Assembly: GCA_947475245.1 (NCBI GenBank)
Contig: CANJLW010000004.1
Span: 62,001 to 126,000 of the forward strand
Direction: 5' to 3'
DNA from: Acetobacteraceae bacterium
GTDB taxonomy: Bacteria; Pseudomonadota; Alphaproteobacteria; Acetobacterales; Acetobacteraceae
Length of the DNA stretch: 64,000 nt
Position numbers and translations under genes: made by a program. Below, piece by piece: positions 51,184 to 59,773 of this stretch (position 1 is its first letter; each line of letters opens with the position of its first letter). The notes beneath the pieces were generated by a model that saw nothing but the letters and a program-made list of their open reading frames with translations, did not search any database and was not told where the DNA came from.

Positions 51184-51473
51184 CCTATGCGACGTGAGCC
51201 TCAAGCCGAGCAACCAGGCCTCCGCGACCTCCTGGAAACTCAATCTTCCTCCCGGTCAAAATCAAAGCCCGGCAAGCCAACGGCGACCCATCCCCGAATC
51301 TCCGGGCGGTCAGAACGCGATTCCCGGCGGAAGGAGCCCATGCGCCCTGAGAAACCGCACCAAGCCGCACGAGCAGGGGATGGCAGCGGTGGGCAATACC
51401 TCATGCACCGTGAAACGCTGAGCGCCCCGCCTGGATCGGGTGACGGCACGGACGCCCGCCCCCGGCCTCGCGG

Positions 51474-52811
51474 TCAAAGGCGAGTGCCCCGGGCCTCCGC
51501 CTCCCCTCGGACGAAGATCGCGGCGATCAGCGCGAACAGCACGCAGGCGGGGGTGGAGATCAGCACGTTGTCGGTGAAAGCATGCCCGGCAAAGGCCATA
51601 AATATCAATCGAATCAATCTACTGTCTCCGACCGGCAGGACACGGGATCGAAGCCAGACCCAGAGCGCGAACAGCAGGATCAGCAGCGCGCGACCGATCT
51701 CGCCACCCTCCACCTGGATGCGGAGGTATTCGTTATGCGCCGCCCAGGTGTGCAGCAGCATCGCGATCGGACTATCCGGCGGGATGATCGCGTTGCCCGC
51801 GCCGACACCCCAGCCGAACCACGGGGCTTCCGCCGCCGCCTGCTCAAACGCCGGCCACAGGAACTCCCGCCCGCTCAGGTTGCCGGCATCGGTGCTCAGC
51901 ATGTTGAACAGGCGGACCGCGGCCAGGTCCTCGGACGCAAGCAGCAGAGGCGGCAGCACCGGCAGGGCCGCAAGGCCCAGCAGCAGGCGCGATCGGGCGG
52001 GGAAGGCGGAGGATCGGACCAGGATCAGGGACGCACCCATGACCAGGGCGGCATACATCAGCGGGGCGCGCGCGCCGGTCAGCACCAGAATCAGCCAGTT
52101 CGTCGCCAACAGCAGCCGGTCTCCGCGACGTCCGTCGCGATACAGCGCGAACAGCCCGGCGTAGATCGCCGACAGGCAAACCCCGGCGAGGAACGCGGGA
52201 TGCCCGACAGCGGCCAGGCGCGCGCCGCCGCTGTCGATGAACAGCGGGCGCAGATCGGCGAGGCTGAAGATCAGCCCTACCGCGACCGACGCCGACGGGC
52301 ACCAGGCCACGGCGCGGATCATGGCCGACGCCCAGTTCGGCGGGGGTCGGCAGAAGAAGAAGGCGAAGGGTGCCGCCGATCCGACGATGGAACGAACACT
52401 GTCGGCTTGCGTCAACCCTGGGTAAAGGCCGGAGACGAGGCCCGCCGCCCCCATGGCCAGAAACGCCCAGGCCGGATTGAACGCATCGAGCCGCACGCCG
52501 TACCGCAGCGCGCAGAGCCCGGCCAGCACGATCTCCGCGGCCTTCACCGCCGCGATCGTCGGCTGAAAGGCCTCCGGCCCGATCAGGTCCGACGCGGCCA
52601 TTTCCGGGGTGATGCCGACAATCAGCAGCCAGAGGACGCATATCGGCGTCAGCCGAGCGTAGCCCAGGATCAGAGCGCCGAGGCCCAGCGCGCCAAGGAG
52701 CAAAGGCCAGAGAAGGGCGGGCATCCAGAGTGCGACGATCGGTAACAGGGCCAGATACAGCCCCGCGGCGGCATGGACCGTGGCGGTTTCGTCGCGGACG
52801 GGAACGAGCAT
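51474..52811 (-). CDS. O-antigen-ligase/polymerase-like membrane protein
   Basis: A 445-residue polytopic membrane protein of the Wzy_C type. About ten hydrophobic segments surround a periplasmic loop with NLSGREFLWPAFEQAAAEAPWFGWGVGAGNA and an AHNEYLRIQVEGGEIG motif, which is conserved in O-antigen ligases and exopolysaccharide polymerases. No glycosyltransferase genes are next to it. The ribosome-binding site is weak. Confidence 0.85.
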   Translation of the reverse strand: MLVPVRDETATVHAAAGLYLALLPIVALWMPALLWPLLLGALGLGALILGYARLTPICVLWLLIVGITPEMAASDLIGPEAFQPTIAAVKAAEIVLAGLCALRYGVRLDAFNPAWAFLAMGAAGLVSGLYPGLTQADSVRSIVGSAAPFAFFFCRPPPNWASAMIRAVAWCPSASVAVGLIFSLADLRPLFIDSGGARLAAVGHPAFLAGVCLSAIYAGLFALYRDGRRGDRLLLATNWLILVLTGARAPLMYAALVMGASLILVRSSAFPARSRLLLGLAALPVLPPLLLASEDLAAVRLFNMLSTDAGNLSGREFLWPAFEQAAAEAPWFGWGVGAGNAIIPPDSPIAMLLHTWAAHNEYLRIQVEGGEIGRALLILLFALWVWLRSRVLPVGDSRLIRLIFMAFAGHAFTDNVLISTPACVLFALIAAIFVRGEAEARGTRL

Positions 52812-52938
52812 GACGCCAGCATGACCGGCAAAGCTGAACGAAGTATTGACGCGCGCGCTCTTCCGTCTCCCGCCGGATCGGGTAGGCTTCCGTCGAACGC
52901 AGGCGCGACGAGCCCGTCAACGCGCACAGGAGGAAACC

Positions 52939-53859
52939 ATGGCCGACATCAAGGTGATTGCAACCGGATTACGCTTCCCGGAAGGCCCGGTGGCGATGCA
53001 GGACGGCTCCATCGTTCTGGTGGAGATCGAGCGTCAGACCGTGACCCGTGTTCGCATGGACGGCACGACCGAGGTGATTGCCTACACCGGCGGCGGCCCG
53101 AACGGCCTCGCGGTCGGCCCGGACGGCGCGTTCTATGTCTGCAACAACGGCGGCTTCCAATGGCGCACCGAGCAGCGCCTGCTGCGCCCGGCCGGCCCGT
53201 CGTCGGACTACACCGGCGGGCGGATCGAACGGGTGGACCCGAAGACCGGCGCGGTCACGGTGCTGTACGACCGCTGCGGCGCGCATAAGCTGCTGGGACC
53301 CAACGATATCGTGTTCGACGGCCTGGGCGGCTTCTACTTCACCGATCTGGGCAAGGCGCGGGCGCGCGATCGCGACTGGGGCGGCGTGTATTACGCGCTT
53401 GCCGACGGGTCGATGATCAAGGAAGTCGCCCATCCCGTGCTGACGCCGAACGGCATCGGCCTGTCCCCCGACAACAAGACGCTCTACGTCGCCGAAACCG
53501 AAACGGCGCGCCTTTGGGCCTGGGACATCGTCGCGCCCGGAGAGTTGGCGAAGGCACCGTTCCCGTCCCCGCATGGCGGGCGACTGATGGCCGGGTTGGG
53601 CGGATTCCAGCGTTTCGACAGCCTGGCGGTCGACGGCGGCGGCAATGTCTGCGTCGCGACGCTGGTCAACGGCAGCGTCAGCGTGATCGCCCCGACCGGC
53701 GGGTTGGTGCGCCAGATCGCGATGCCCGACATGTTCTGCACCAATATCTGCTTCGGCGGCCCGGACCTGAAGACCGCCTATATGACCCTGTCCGGCACCG
53801 GCCAATTGGTATCGATGCCCTGGCCCGAGCCCGGGCTGCGGCTGGCGCACGAAGCCTGA
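52939..53859 (+). CDS. SMP-30/gluconolactonase family hydrolase
   Basis: A 306-residue six-blade propeller of the SMP-30 group with the metal-site residues in FPEGPV, LLGPNDIVFDGLGGFYFTD and LTPNGIGLSPDNKTLYVAET. It hydrolyses sugar lactones or related esters. An AGGAGG site precedes the ATG. It is followed 14 bases later by a short-chain dehydrogenase and then a binding protein, suggesting one catabolic operon for a sugar-acid-like compound. Confidence 0.9.
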   Translation: MADIKVIATGLRFPEGPVAMQDGSIVLVEIERQTVTRVRMDGTTEVIAYTGGGPNGLAVGPDGAFYVCNNGGFQWRTEQRLLRPAGPSSDYTGGRIERVDPKTGAVTVLYDRCGAHKLLGPNDIVFDGLGGFYFTDLGKARARDRDWGGVYYALADGSMIKEVAHPVLTPNGIGLSPDNKTLYVAETETARLWAWDIVAPGELAKAPFPSPHGGRLMAGLGGFQRFDSLAVDGGGNVCVATLVNGSVSVIAPTGGLVRQIAMPDMFCTNICFGGPDLKTAYMTLSGTGQLVSMPWPEPGLRLAHEA

Positions 53860-53873
53860 GGAGACCTTCACCC

Positions 53874-54578
53874 ATGACACTCGCCAACAAGGCCGTCATC
53901 GTCACCGGCGCGGCCGGCAACGTCGGCGCCGCCCTGGCGCGCCTGCTCGCCGACAAGGGCGCGCGCGTCGCCGCCGTGGATCGGCTGCAAGCCCCGCTGG
54001 AAGCGGTGGTTGCCTCGCTGTCGAACAGCGGCGCGCATCTGGCCCTTCCCGGCGTCGATCTGACCGACCCGGCCGCCTGCGCCGATCTGGTGGCGCGGGT
54101 GGAGTCGGCGTTCGGTCGGCTCGACGGCATCGGCACGACCGTCGGCGGCTTCGCCATGGCACCGATCGCCGAGGCAGGGCCGGAACAATGGGATCTGATG
54201 TTTGACCTGAACGTGCGCACCACCTGGAACCTGTACCGCGCCGCGGTGCCGGCGCTGAGGCGGGGCGGCGGCGGCGCTCTGGTCGGCATCGGCAGTGCCG
54301 CCGGGCTTCGCGGATCGGGCCAGATGGCGGCCTATTCCGCGACCAAAAGCGCGGTCATGCGCCTGACGGAAAGCCTCGCCGACGAATTGCGGATCGATCG
54401 TATTCGGGTGAACGCGGTGCTGCCGACCACGATCGACACGCCGCAGAACCGCGCCGCCATGCCGGACGCCGATACATCCCGCTGGGTCAAACCGTCGGAA
54501 GTCGGAGAGGCCATGGCCTTCCTGCTGTCCGACGCCGCCAGCGGCGTATCGGGCGCCTTGTTGCCGGTGGGGTACTGA
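53874..54578 (+). CDS. Short-chain dehydrogenase/reductase
   Basis: A 234-residue classical SDR with the cofactor motif TGAAGNVGAALA (residues 11-22), a serine in GIGSAAG and the catalytic YSATKSAV (Tyr-x3-Lys). The usual NNAG motif is replaced by TTVGG. The protein is cytoplasmic and NAD(P)-dependent. A GAGGAGA site precedes the ATG. It lies between the SMP-30 and binding-protein genes. Confidence 0.9.
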   Translation: MTLANKAVIVTGAAGNVGAALARLLADKGARVAAVDRLQAPLEAVVASLSNSGAHLALPGVDLTDPAACADLVARVESAFGRLDGIGTTVGGFAMAPIAEAGPEQWDLMFDLNVRTTWNLYRAAVPALRRGGGGALVGIGSAAGLRGSGQMAAYSATKSAVMRLTESLADELRIDRIRVNAVLPTTIDTPQNRAAMPDADTSRWVKPSEVGEAMAFLLSDAASGVSGALLPVGY

Positions 54579-54583
54579 AGACG

Positions 54584-55567
54584 ATGCCGCGATGGCTTGG
54601 AGCGCTGTTGGCCATCCTGCTTCATGCGGGGGCCACGCGGGCCGAGGATAAGATCACGTTCGGCCTGGATTGGGTCGCCGAGGCCGAGTACGGCGGCTAC
54701 TATCAGGCCGTCGCGACCGGTCTGTACGCGAAACGCGGCCTGTCCGTCACGATCAAGGAGGGTGGGCCGCAAGTCAATCACATGCAGCTGCTGATGGCCG
54801 GCCGCCTCGACTTCAACCTCGGCGGCGGACGAGCGATCGAGTTCGCCCAGCAGAACCTGCCCTTCGTCGCCGTGGCCGCGATCTTCCAGAAGGATCCGGC
54901 CGTTCTCCTCGCCCACCCCGGCGTCGGCAACGACAGTTTCGAGGCGCTGAAGGGCAAGCCGATCCAGATCGGTGCCGACACCCGCAACGGCTGGTGGCGG
55001 TTCCTGGCGGCGAAGTACGGCTACTCCGACAGCCAAATCCGCCCCTACACCTTCAACCTGGCGCCGCTGCTGGCGGATAAGCGGCTCGTGCAGCAGGGCT
55101 ATCTGGGGTCGGAGCCTTTCCTGATCCGGCAAAAGGCCGGCTTCGATCCGGTCGTGCTGCTGGTCGCCGACAGCGGTTACGCCGCCTATGGCAACATCGT
55201 GACGACCAGCCGCAAGCTGGTCGACGAAAACCCCGACCTGGTGCGCCGCTTCATCGATGCCTCGATCGAAGGCTGGTATTCCTACCTGTACGGCGATCCG
55301 ACGCCGGGCAATCAGCTGATCCGGCAGTCCAACCCCGAGATGTCGCAGGCCCTGCTGGATTACGGCCGCAAGGTGATGATCGATCACGGCACCGTCGATT
55401 CCGGTGACGCGCTGACCCTTGGCATCGGCGCGATGACCGCCGCGCGCTGGGCGACCTTGTACCAGACCATGAGCGCGGTGGGCGTCTACAAGCCGAACAT
55501 CAACTTCAACAATGCGTTCACCACGCGCTTCGTGAACCAACGTGTCGGCATGGATATGAAGCGCTGA
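54584..55567 (+). CDS. NMT1/THI5-like ABC transporter binding protein
   Basis: A 327-residue periplasmic binding protein with a Sec signal (LGALLAILLHAGATRAE). The mature start DKITFGLDWVAEAEYGGYYQAVATGLYAKRGLSV is typical of the NMT1 group that binds pyrimidine or thiamine precursors and similar compounds. No permease or ATPase gene is adjacent; it may use the ABC genes at 27-28.7 kb or a distant set. It is 5 bases after the SDR gene. Confidence 0.88.
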   Translation: MPRWLGALLAILLHAGATRAEDKITFGLDWVAEAEYGGYYQAVATGLYAKRGLSVTIKEGGPQVNHMQLLMAGRLDFNLGGGRAIEFAQQNLPFVAVAAIFQKDPAVLLAHPGVGNDSFEALKGKPIQIGADTRNGWWRFLAAKYGYSDSQIRPYTFNLAPLLADKRLVQQGYLGSEPFLIRQKAGFDPVVLLVADSGYAAYGNIVTTSRKLVDENPDLVRRFIDASIEGWYSYLYGDPTPGNQLIRQSNPEMSQALLDYGRKVMIDHGTVDSGDALTLGIGAMTAARWATLYQTMSAVGVYKPNINFNNAFTTRFVNQRVGMDMKR

Positions 55568-55571
55568 CCCG

Positions 55572-56537
55572 ATGACGGAGAAGACCGACAAACCCGCGCC
55601 CGCCTGGAAAGGCCTGAATACCGACAGCATGCCGGTCTTCATCGGCTACGATCAGGCCGAACGCATGGTCGCTGCCCTATTGGATCGCGCCGCCGCATGG
55701 CACCCGGACAGCGTTGTCGGTATCGCCCGCGGCGGTCTTGTGCCGGCCACCATGGCGTCGTGCATGCTGGCGCTGCCGCTGGCGATCGCCGGCTGGGATC
55801 GCGCGGAGGGCATCATGCGCTGGATCGGCCCCGCCGCGCAGGGCCCGCGCGTGCTCCTGGTCGACGACTGCTCCGCCACCGGCACAACGCTGCGCGCCGC
55901 CCGGGACTGGCTGTTGGCCCAGGACTTTCAGGTCATGACGCTGACGATCGTGCACGACCCGGAAACCACCGCCCTGGTGCCCGACCTGTCGCACCCGATG
56001 CGCGCGCTGTTTCGCCTGCCGTGGGAACGCGGGGAAGCCACACCGACGGCCCGCGCCCGCCGAACCCTGGGGAAACCGGCGGAGCGGGAGACCGAGGCAC
56101 CGTTCTTCGGCCTCGACCTCGATGGCGTGTTCCTGCCCGATGTGCCGCGCGCGCTCTATCAGTCCGATCTGCAGGCGGCGCTGTCGCACCGACAGAGCCT
56201 GGAACCGTTCACCAGCCTGCCACTGTACACCGCGGGCCGAGCGGTGGTGATCACGGGGCGACCGGAGTCGGACCGCGTTGTGACGCAATCCTGGCTCGAA
56301 CAATGGGGTTTCGGCGCGCTCCCGCTCGAATGCCGTCCGTTGGGCGTTGGGGAGCGCCTGGAAGAAGTCGCCCGCTACAAGGCGGAGACCGCGACGCGCT
56401 GGGGATGCACGCATTTCATCGAGAGCGAGGCGGAACAAGCGGTGCGTATCGCGGCCATGGCCAAGCATCTGGTTGTAAGCTGGTGGTCGGCGGAGGATGC
56501 CCGCGCCTGGCTGATAGGTGCCGCGGAGCAGGGCTGA
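55572..56537 (+). CDS. Phosphoribosyltransferase fused to a HAD-like domain
   Basis: A 321-residue protein. The N-terminal half is a PRTase (VVGIARGGLVPATMAS and the PRPP loop VLLVDDCSATGTTL). The C-terminal half starts with FGLDLDGVFLPDV, a HAD-type DxDG motif, and continues VVITGRPESDRVVTQSWLEQWGF. The PRTase could salvage a base or remove it, and the HAD domain could dephosphorylate the product, but this is inference. The PRPP loop keeps both acidic residues. It is last in the run from 52.9 kb. Confidence 0.85.
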   Translation: MTEKTDKPAPAWKGLNTDSMPVFIGYDQAERMVAALLDRAAAWHPDSVVGIARGGLVPATMASCMLALPLAIAGWDRAEGIMRWIGPAAQGPRVLLVDDCSATGTTLRAARDWLLAQDFQVMTLTIVHDPETTALVPDLSHPMRALFRLPWERGEATPTARARRTLGKPAERETEAPFFGLDLDGVFLPDVPRALYQSDLQAALSHRQSLEPFTSLPLYTAGRAVVITGRPESDRVVTQSWLEQWGFGALPLECRPLGVGERLEEVARYKAETATRWGCTHFIESEAEQAVRIAAMAKHLVVSWWSAEDARAWLIGAAEQG

Positions 56538-56587
56538 TTGGCACCACCGTTCTAACGGTTTCTTAAGCTTTATGCCCGATAAGGAAA

Positions 56588-56613
56588 GACCGGCGGGAAT
56601 TCCCCCGCCGGTC
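56588..56613 (+). promoter_or_regulatory. 5-prime stem-loop of microprotein copy 5
   Basis: A 10-bp stem GACCGGCGGG/CCCGCCGGTC just before the Shine-Dalgarno sequence, identical in stem to the leftward copies. Confidence 0.6.
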
Positions 56614-56631
56614 AACCGAAGGAGGTATGAG

Positions 56632-56727
56632 ATGTTTGGCTATCTCATCTTCCTGCCGCTTTTTATCGTGATTCTTGATGTCAAAGTCAAGATCATCCGA
56701 ACGCCAGTCGTTCGGAAGAAGCGGTAG
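56632..56727 (+). CDS. Microprotein copy 5 (31 aa)
   Basis: The frame reads MFGYLIFLPLFIVILDV then KVKIIRTPVVRKKR. It has one residue more at the N-terminus than the leftward copies but an otherwise matching core. The ATG follows AAGGAGGT at good spacing; a nearer ATG is out of frame and too close to be used. An upstream extension in this frame runs back through the stem-loop and the PRTase gene and is rejected. It is probably membrane-associated; the function is unknown. Confidence 0.65.
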   Translation: MFGYLIFLPLFIVILDVKVKIIRTPVVRKKR

Positions 56728-56734
56728 GGTAAAG

Positions 56735-56758
56735 GGCCGGTCCGCTTGCGGACCGGCC
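56735..56758 (+). terminator. 3-prime stem-loop of microprotein copy 5
   Basis: GGCCGGTCCG pairs with CGGACCGGCC around CUUG. Relative to the leftward array, a C-G pair has become T-A with both sides changed, a compensatory substitution. Confidence 0.65.
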
Positions 56759-56939
56759 TGCCCCCGGTATCCAGCCATCCGCGTGTCCGGGCCCAACGAA
56801 CGGGCAAACGCCAATCCAACCAAACCTACGGATCAAGAACGATAGCCTATCCCCGCGAACACGGCATGATACCCGCCGCGAAAGCAGAATTGCCCCGCCG
56901 CTCTAACGGATTCTTAAGCTTTGTACCTGAAAAGGAAGA

Positions 56940-56963
56940 ACCGGCGGGAATTCCCCCGCCGGT
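56940..56963 (+). promoter_or_regulatory. 5-prime stem-loop of microprotein copy 6
   Basis: A 9-bp stem ACCGGCGGG/CCCGCCGGT around AATTCC, one pair shorter than in other copies. Confidence 0.6.
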
Positions 56964-56982
56964 CAACCGAAGGAGGTATGAG

Positions 56983-57078
56983 ATGGTAGGATATCTCATC
57001 TTCCTGCCGCTTTTTATCGTGATTCTTGATGTCAAAGTCAAGATCATCCGAACGCCAGTCGTTCGGAAGAAGCAGTAG
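56983..57078 (+). CDS. Microprotein copy 6 (31 aa)
   Basis: The frame reads MVGYLIFLPLFIVILDV then KVKIIRTPVVRKKQ. It differs from copy 5 only at residue 2 and the last residue. It keeps the Shine-Dalgarno, spacing and stem-loops. It lies 118 bases before the converging flavin monooxygenase gene. Confidence 0.65.
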   Translation: MVGYLIFLPLFIVILDVKVKIIRTPVVRKKQ

Positions 57079-57085
57079 GGTAAAG

Positions 57086-57109
57086 GGCCGGTCCGCTTGC
57101 GGACCGGCC
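57086..57109 (+). terminator. 3-prime stem-loop of microprotein copy 6
   Basis: A 10-bp stem and CUUG loop, identical to copy 5, eight bases past the stop. Confidence 0.65.
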
Positions 57110-57196
57110 TGCCCTCGGTATCCAGCCCTCTCGTGTCCCTTCCCAACGAACCAACGAACGCCAACCAGGCCGCATCCACGGACCAAGATCGATATT

Positions 57197-58240
57197 CTAT
57201 CCCCGCAAACGCGGCATGATCTCCGCCGCGAAACGCGCCATCTCCGCCTCGAACGGTTGGAACTGCAACATGAACGTTTCTATACCGGCGGCATTGAACG
57301 CCCGCATCCGGTCCGCCACCTGCTCGTAACTGCCGACCAAACCCGCCGCCGTGCCGCCATTGCTGCCGACACGCGGAGTCTTCGCCATGGTCTGCGCCAT
57401 CACCGAGTTCGGGTCCGTATTGGCACGCTGCACCGCGCGGATATCGGCATCTTTCGCGGCCAGGGCAAACAGCCGATCCAACGCCGCCAGCGCCTCCGCC
57501 TCCGTCTTACGCGCGATCACAAACGCCGACAGCCCGAAACACAACGGCGGGCCGACGCGCGGACGGGCGGAAACATCCGCGATCAACGCCTGCACATCGT
57601 CCAGAGGCTGCCCGTTGATGAACCACACATCCCCCATATCCGCGACCAGCGCGCGCGCCGGCTGAGATTCCCCACCGACATAAATGCGCGGACGCGCGCG
57701 GAACGGATCGGCCGGGCGCAGCGTGTAATCCGTCACGTCGAAGCGCTCCCCCTTATGGGTCAGCGTTTCCCCGCGCATCAAAGGCTCCACCACCGAAAGC
57801 CACTCGCGACCATACTCATAGCGCGCGTCGTGCTCTGGAAAGCCGATCCCGGCCTTTTCCAGTTCCGGCCGGTTCCAGGCGTTCACCAGATTGATCGCAA
57901 AACGCCCTCGGCTGATATGCTCGATCCCCAGGGCAAGCTTCGCCAACACCACGGGGTGATAGAGATACGGTTTGATCGCCGCGATGATCTCGATCCGGCT
58001 GGTCAACGCAGCCAAGGCCGCCGCCGCCGTCCAGGCTTCCAGCTGATCCTGCGGCGCGTGATGCGGATTGACTGTGTGCTGCGCGATCAAGGTCGAGTCG
58101 AACCCCAGCCGCTCCGCCTCCAAGATCAGCCGCTTATTCCGCTCCCATGACGCATCGTACGGCTCCTCCGGATCCTGCAAAGCCGCTCGGCTGCCGTGCA
58201 CCAGGGCCCAAATGCCGAAACGCATGGTGGGAGACGACAT
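57197..58240 (-). CDS. LLM-class flavin-dependent monooxygenase (SsuD-like)
   Basis: A 347-residue luciferase-like monooxygenase. FGIWALVHGSRAALQDPEEPYDASWERNKRLILEAERLGFDSTLIAQH and GRFAINLVNAWNRPE match alkanesulfonate monooxygenase-type enzymes, which use reduced FMN. It acts on sulfonates or other small organics. It is divergent from the FAD/NAD(P) protein gene with 109 bases between starts; a flavin reductase gene is not nearby. Confidence 0.9.
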   Translation of the reverse strand: MSSPTMRFGIWALVHGSRAALQDPEEPYDASWERNKRLILEAERLGFDSTLIAQHTVNPHHAPQDQLEAWTAAAALAALTSRIEIIAAIKPYLYHPVVLAKLALGIEHISRGRFAINLVNAWNRPELEKAGIGFPEHDARYEYGREWLSVVEPLMRGETLTHKGERFDVTDYTLRPADPFRARPRIYVGGESQPARALVADMGDVWFINGQPLDDVQALIADVSARPRVGPPLCFGLSAFVIARKTEAEALAALDRLFALAAKDADIRAVQRANTDPNSVMAQTMAKTPRVGSNGGTAAGLVGSYEQVADRMRAFNAAGIETFMLQFQPFEAEMARFAAEIMPRLRG

Positions 58241-58349
58241 GGACGATTACTCCGGCGGATGACAACGGCCTCATCATGCACCCGACCGCGGTTGCACGAA
58301 ACCCGACAACCCTGTTCGATGGCGGCAACGATAGAATGGAGGCAACGCC

Positions 58350-59753
58350 ATGGATCACGACAGCGGCGCGCGCGACGCACTGCGCCTGATTGGCCCCAAC
58401 CCACGCAACTGGGTCCCGGATCGCCCCGGCATCGACCACAACGTCGCCGTGATCGGCGGTGGGCAAACCGGTTCGGCCTTTGCCTTCGCATTCCGGCGCG
58501 CGGGGATCGGCAAGGTGACCGTCATCGACTCCGCACCGGACGAAGACAGCGCCGGCATCTGGCTGACCGCCGCGCGCATGAACCTGCTGCGAACCCCGAA
58601 AGCACTGACCGGCCCCGAACTCGGCATCGTCGGGCTGGGCTTTCAGGCCTGGCACGAAGCCAGACACGGCCGGGACTCCTACACCAAGATCGATCGCATC
58701 CCGCGCCTGGAATGGGCGGCCTACCTGAAATGGTTCCGTCACTTCCTGAGCATCGACATCCGCTATCGGACCAAGCTGCTGCGGATCGAACCCGCTGACG
58801 GCCATTTCCGGCTGCATCTGGAGATCGACGGAATGCCCGCCGTGGAAACCGCGCGCAAGGTCATCCTGGCGACCGGCTTCACCGGCAACGGCGGCGCATA
58901 CATGCCCCCATTCCTGGCCGATCTGCCGCAAGCGCTGCGCGCCCATACGCAGGACACCATCGACTTCAACGCCCTTCAGGGCAAAACCGTCGCCGTGGTC
59001 GGTGCCGCCGCCGCGGCCTTTGACGCCGCCGGCGCGGCATTGGAAGCCGGGGCCAAGGAAGTCCACCTGTTCGCACGACGCGCCTCGATCGCCGCCACGC
59101 CGATCACCCGCAGCCGAGGCTTTCCCGGCGCATACGACCACTATCGCTCTCTGCCGGACGCGATCCGCTGGCATCAGGCACTCCGCTTCCGACGCGCCGG
59201 GTCGACCCCGACCACCGATGCCATCCAACGCGCCGTCGCGTTCCCGAATTTTCATCTCCACCTTGCCGCCCCATGGATCGACGCCAAGGCGACGGAAGCC
59301 GGGATCGTCGCACAGACCACTGCCGGGCCGTTCCAGTGCGATTTCGCGATCGCCGGCACGGGCTACTTCGTCGATCCGTCCGCGCGCCCGGAACTCGCCG
59401 ACTTCGCCGATCGCATCCTGCTGTGGAAGGATCGCTATACGCCCGACGCCGAGGAAGCGGACGCCTATCTCGGCCTTCACCCCTATCTGGGGCTGGCGCA
59501 TGAATACCAGGAAAAGACCCCAGGTTCGGCACCGTACCTGCGCGACATCCATGTCCATAACCCCGCGGGCTACGTCAGCTTTGGCCTGCCGATCGGCGAC
59601 GTACCCAGCATGAAGCGCGATATCCCGACCGTCGTGGCGCGGATTGGGCAGGACCTGTTTCTGGCCGATCTCGACAGCCACGAGCAGCGTATGAACGCCG
59701 ACGTGCCGCCCGACTTCGGCCCCGAACTCTATGCAAGCGCCGTGCGCGGCTAA
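58350..59753 (+). CDS. FAD/NAD(P)-binding monooxygenase-like protein
   Basis: A 467-residue flavoprotein with two dinucleotide motifs, VAVIGGGQTGSAFAFAF (FAD, from about residue 32) and VAVVGAAAAAFDAAGAAL (NADPH, about residue 215), and an ATGF-type turn (ILATGFTGNG). It resembles N-hydroxylating or flavin-containing monooxygenases. A GGAGG site precedes the ATG. The second glycine motif is alanine-rich (GAAAAA), which may weaken NADPH binding. Confidence 0.83.
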   Translation: MDHDSGARDALRLIGPNPRNWVPDRPGIDHNVAVIGGGQTGSAFAFAFRRAGIGKVTVIDSAPDEDSAGIWLTAARMNLLRTPKALTGPELGIVGLGFQAWHEARHGRDSYTKIDRIPRLEWAAYLKWFRHFLSIDIRYRTKLLRIEPADGHFRLHLEIDGMPAVETARKVILATGFTGNGGAYMPPFLADLPQALRAHTQDTIDFNALQGKTVAVVGAAAAAFDAAGAALEAGAKEVHLFARRASIAATPITRSRGFPGAYDHYRSLPDAIRWHQALRFRRAGSTPTTDAIQRAVAFPNFHLHLAAPWIDAKATEAGIVAQTTAGPFQCDFAIAGTGYFVDPSARPELADFADRILLWKDRYTPDAEEADAYLGLHPYLGLAHEYQEKTPGSAPYLRDIHVHNPAGYVSFGLPIGDVPSMKRDIPTVVARIGQDLFLADLDSHEQRMNADVPPDFGPELYASAVRG

Positions 59754-59773
59754 CCCAGGACAGGACCCTCCCC

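Larger units (their letters stand above)
50276..51473. repeat. Unexplained repeat-rich block
   Basis: This 1.2-kb gap lies between two leftward genes. It contains a core word related to CTCATGCGACGTGAG about eight times (near 50483, 50617, 50768, 50902, 51056, 51184, 51338 and 51399) with alternating spacings of about 134 and 152 bases. The copies form a 285-bp unit repeated at high identity from 50617 to 51183, with degraded flanking copies. Several frames stay open on both strands (344 and 513 codons on plus), but changes between copies are mostly amino-acid-altering in the plus frames, so I do not call a gene. Confidence 0.75.
56538..57140 (+). repeat. Two-copy array of the microprotein element
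   Basis: Two units 351 bases apart, in the opposite orientation to the four-copy array at 11.9-12.8 kb. Both keep the leader TTCTTAAGCTTT, the 5-prime stem-loop, AAGGAGGT, the 31-codon frame and the 3-prime stem-loop. The rest of this 659-base gap up to the next gene has no other supported feature. Confidence 0.9.

Noticed and set aside
50390-52164. 344- and 513-codon plus-strand frames across the repeat block
   Set aside because: Both are open because of repeated GC-rich DNA. Differences between repeat units mostly alter residues, there is no clear ribosome-binding site, and the longer frame runs into the opposite-strand polysaccharide gene.
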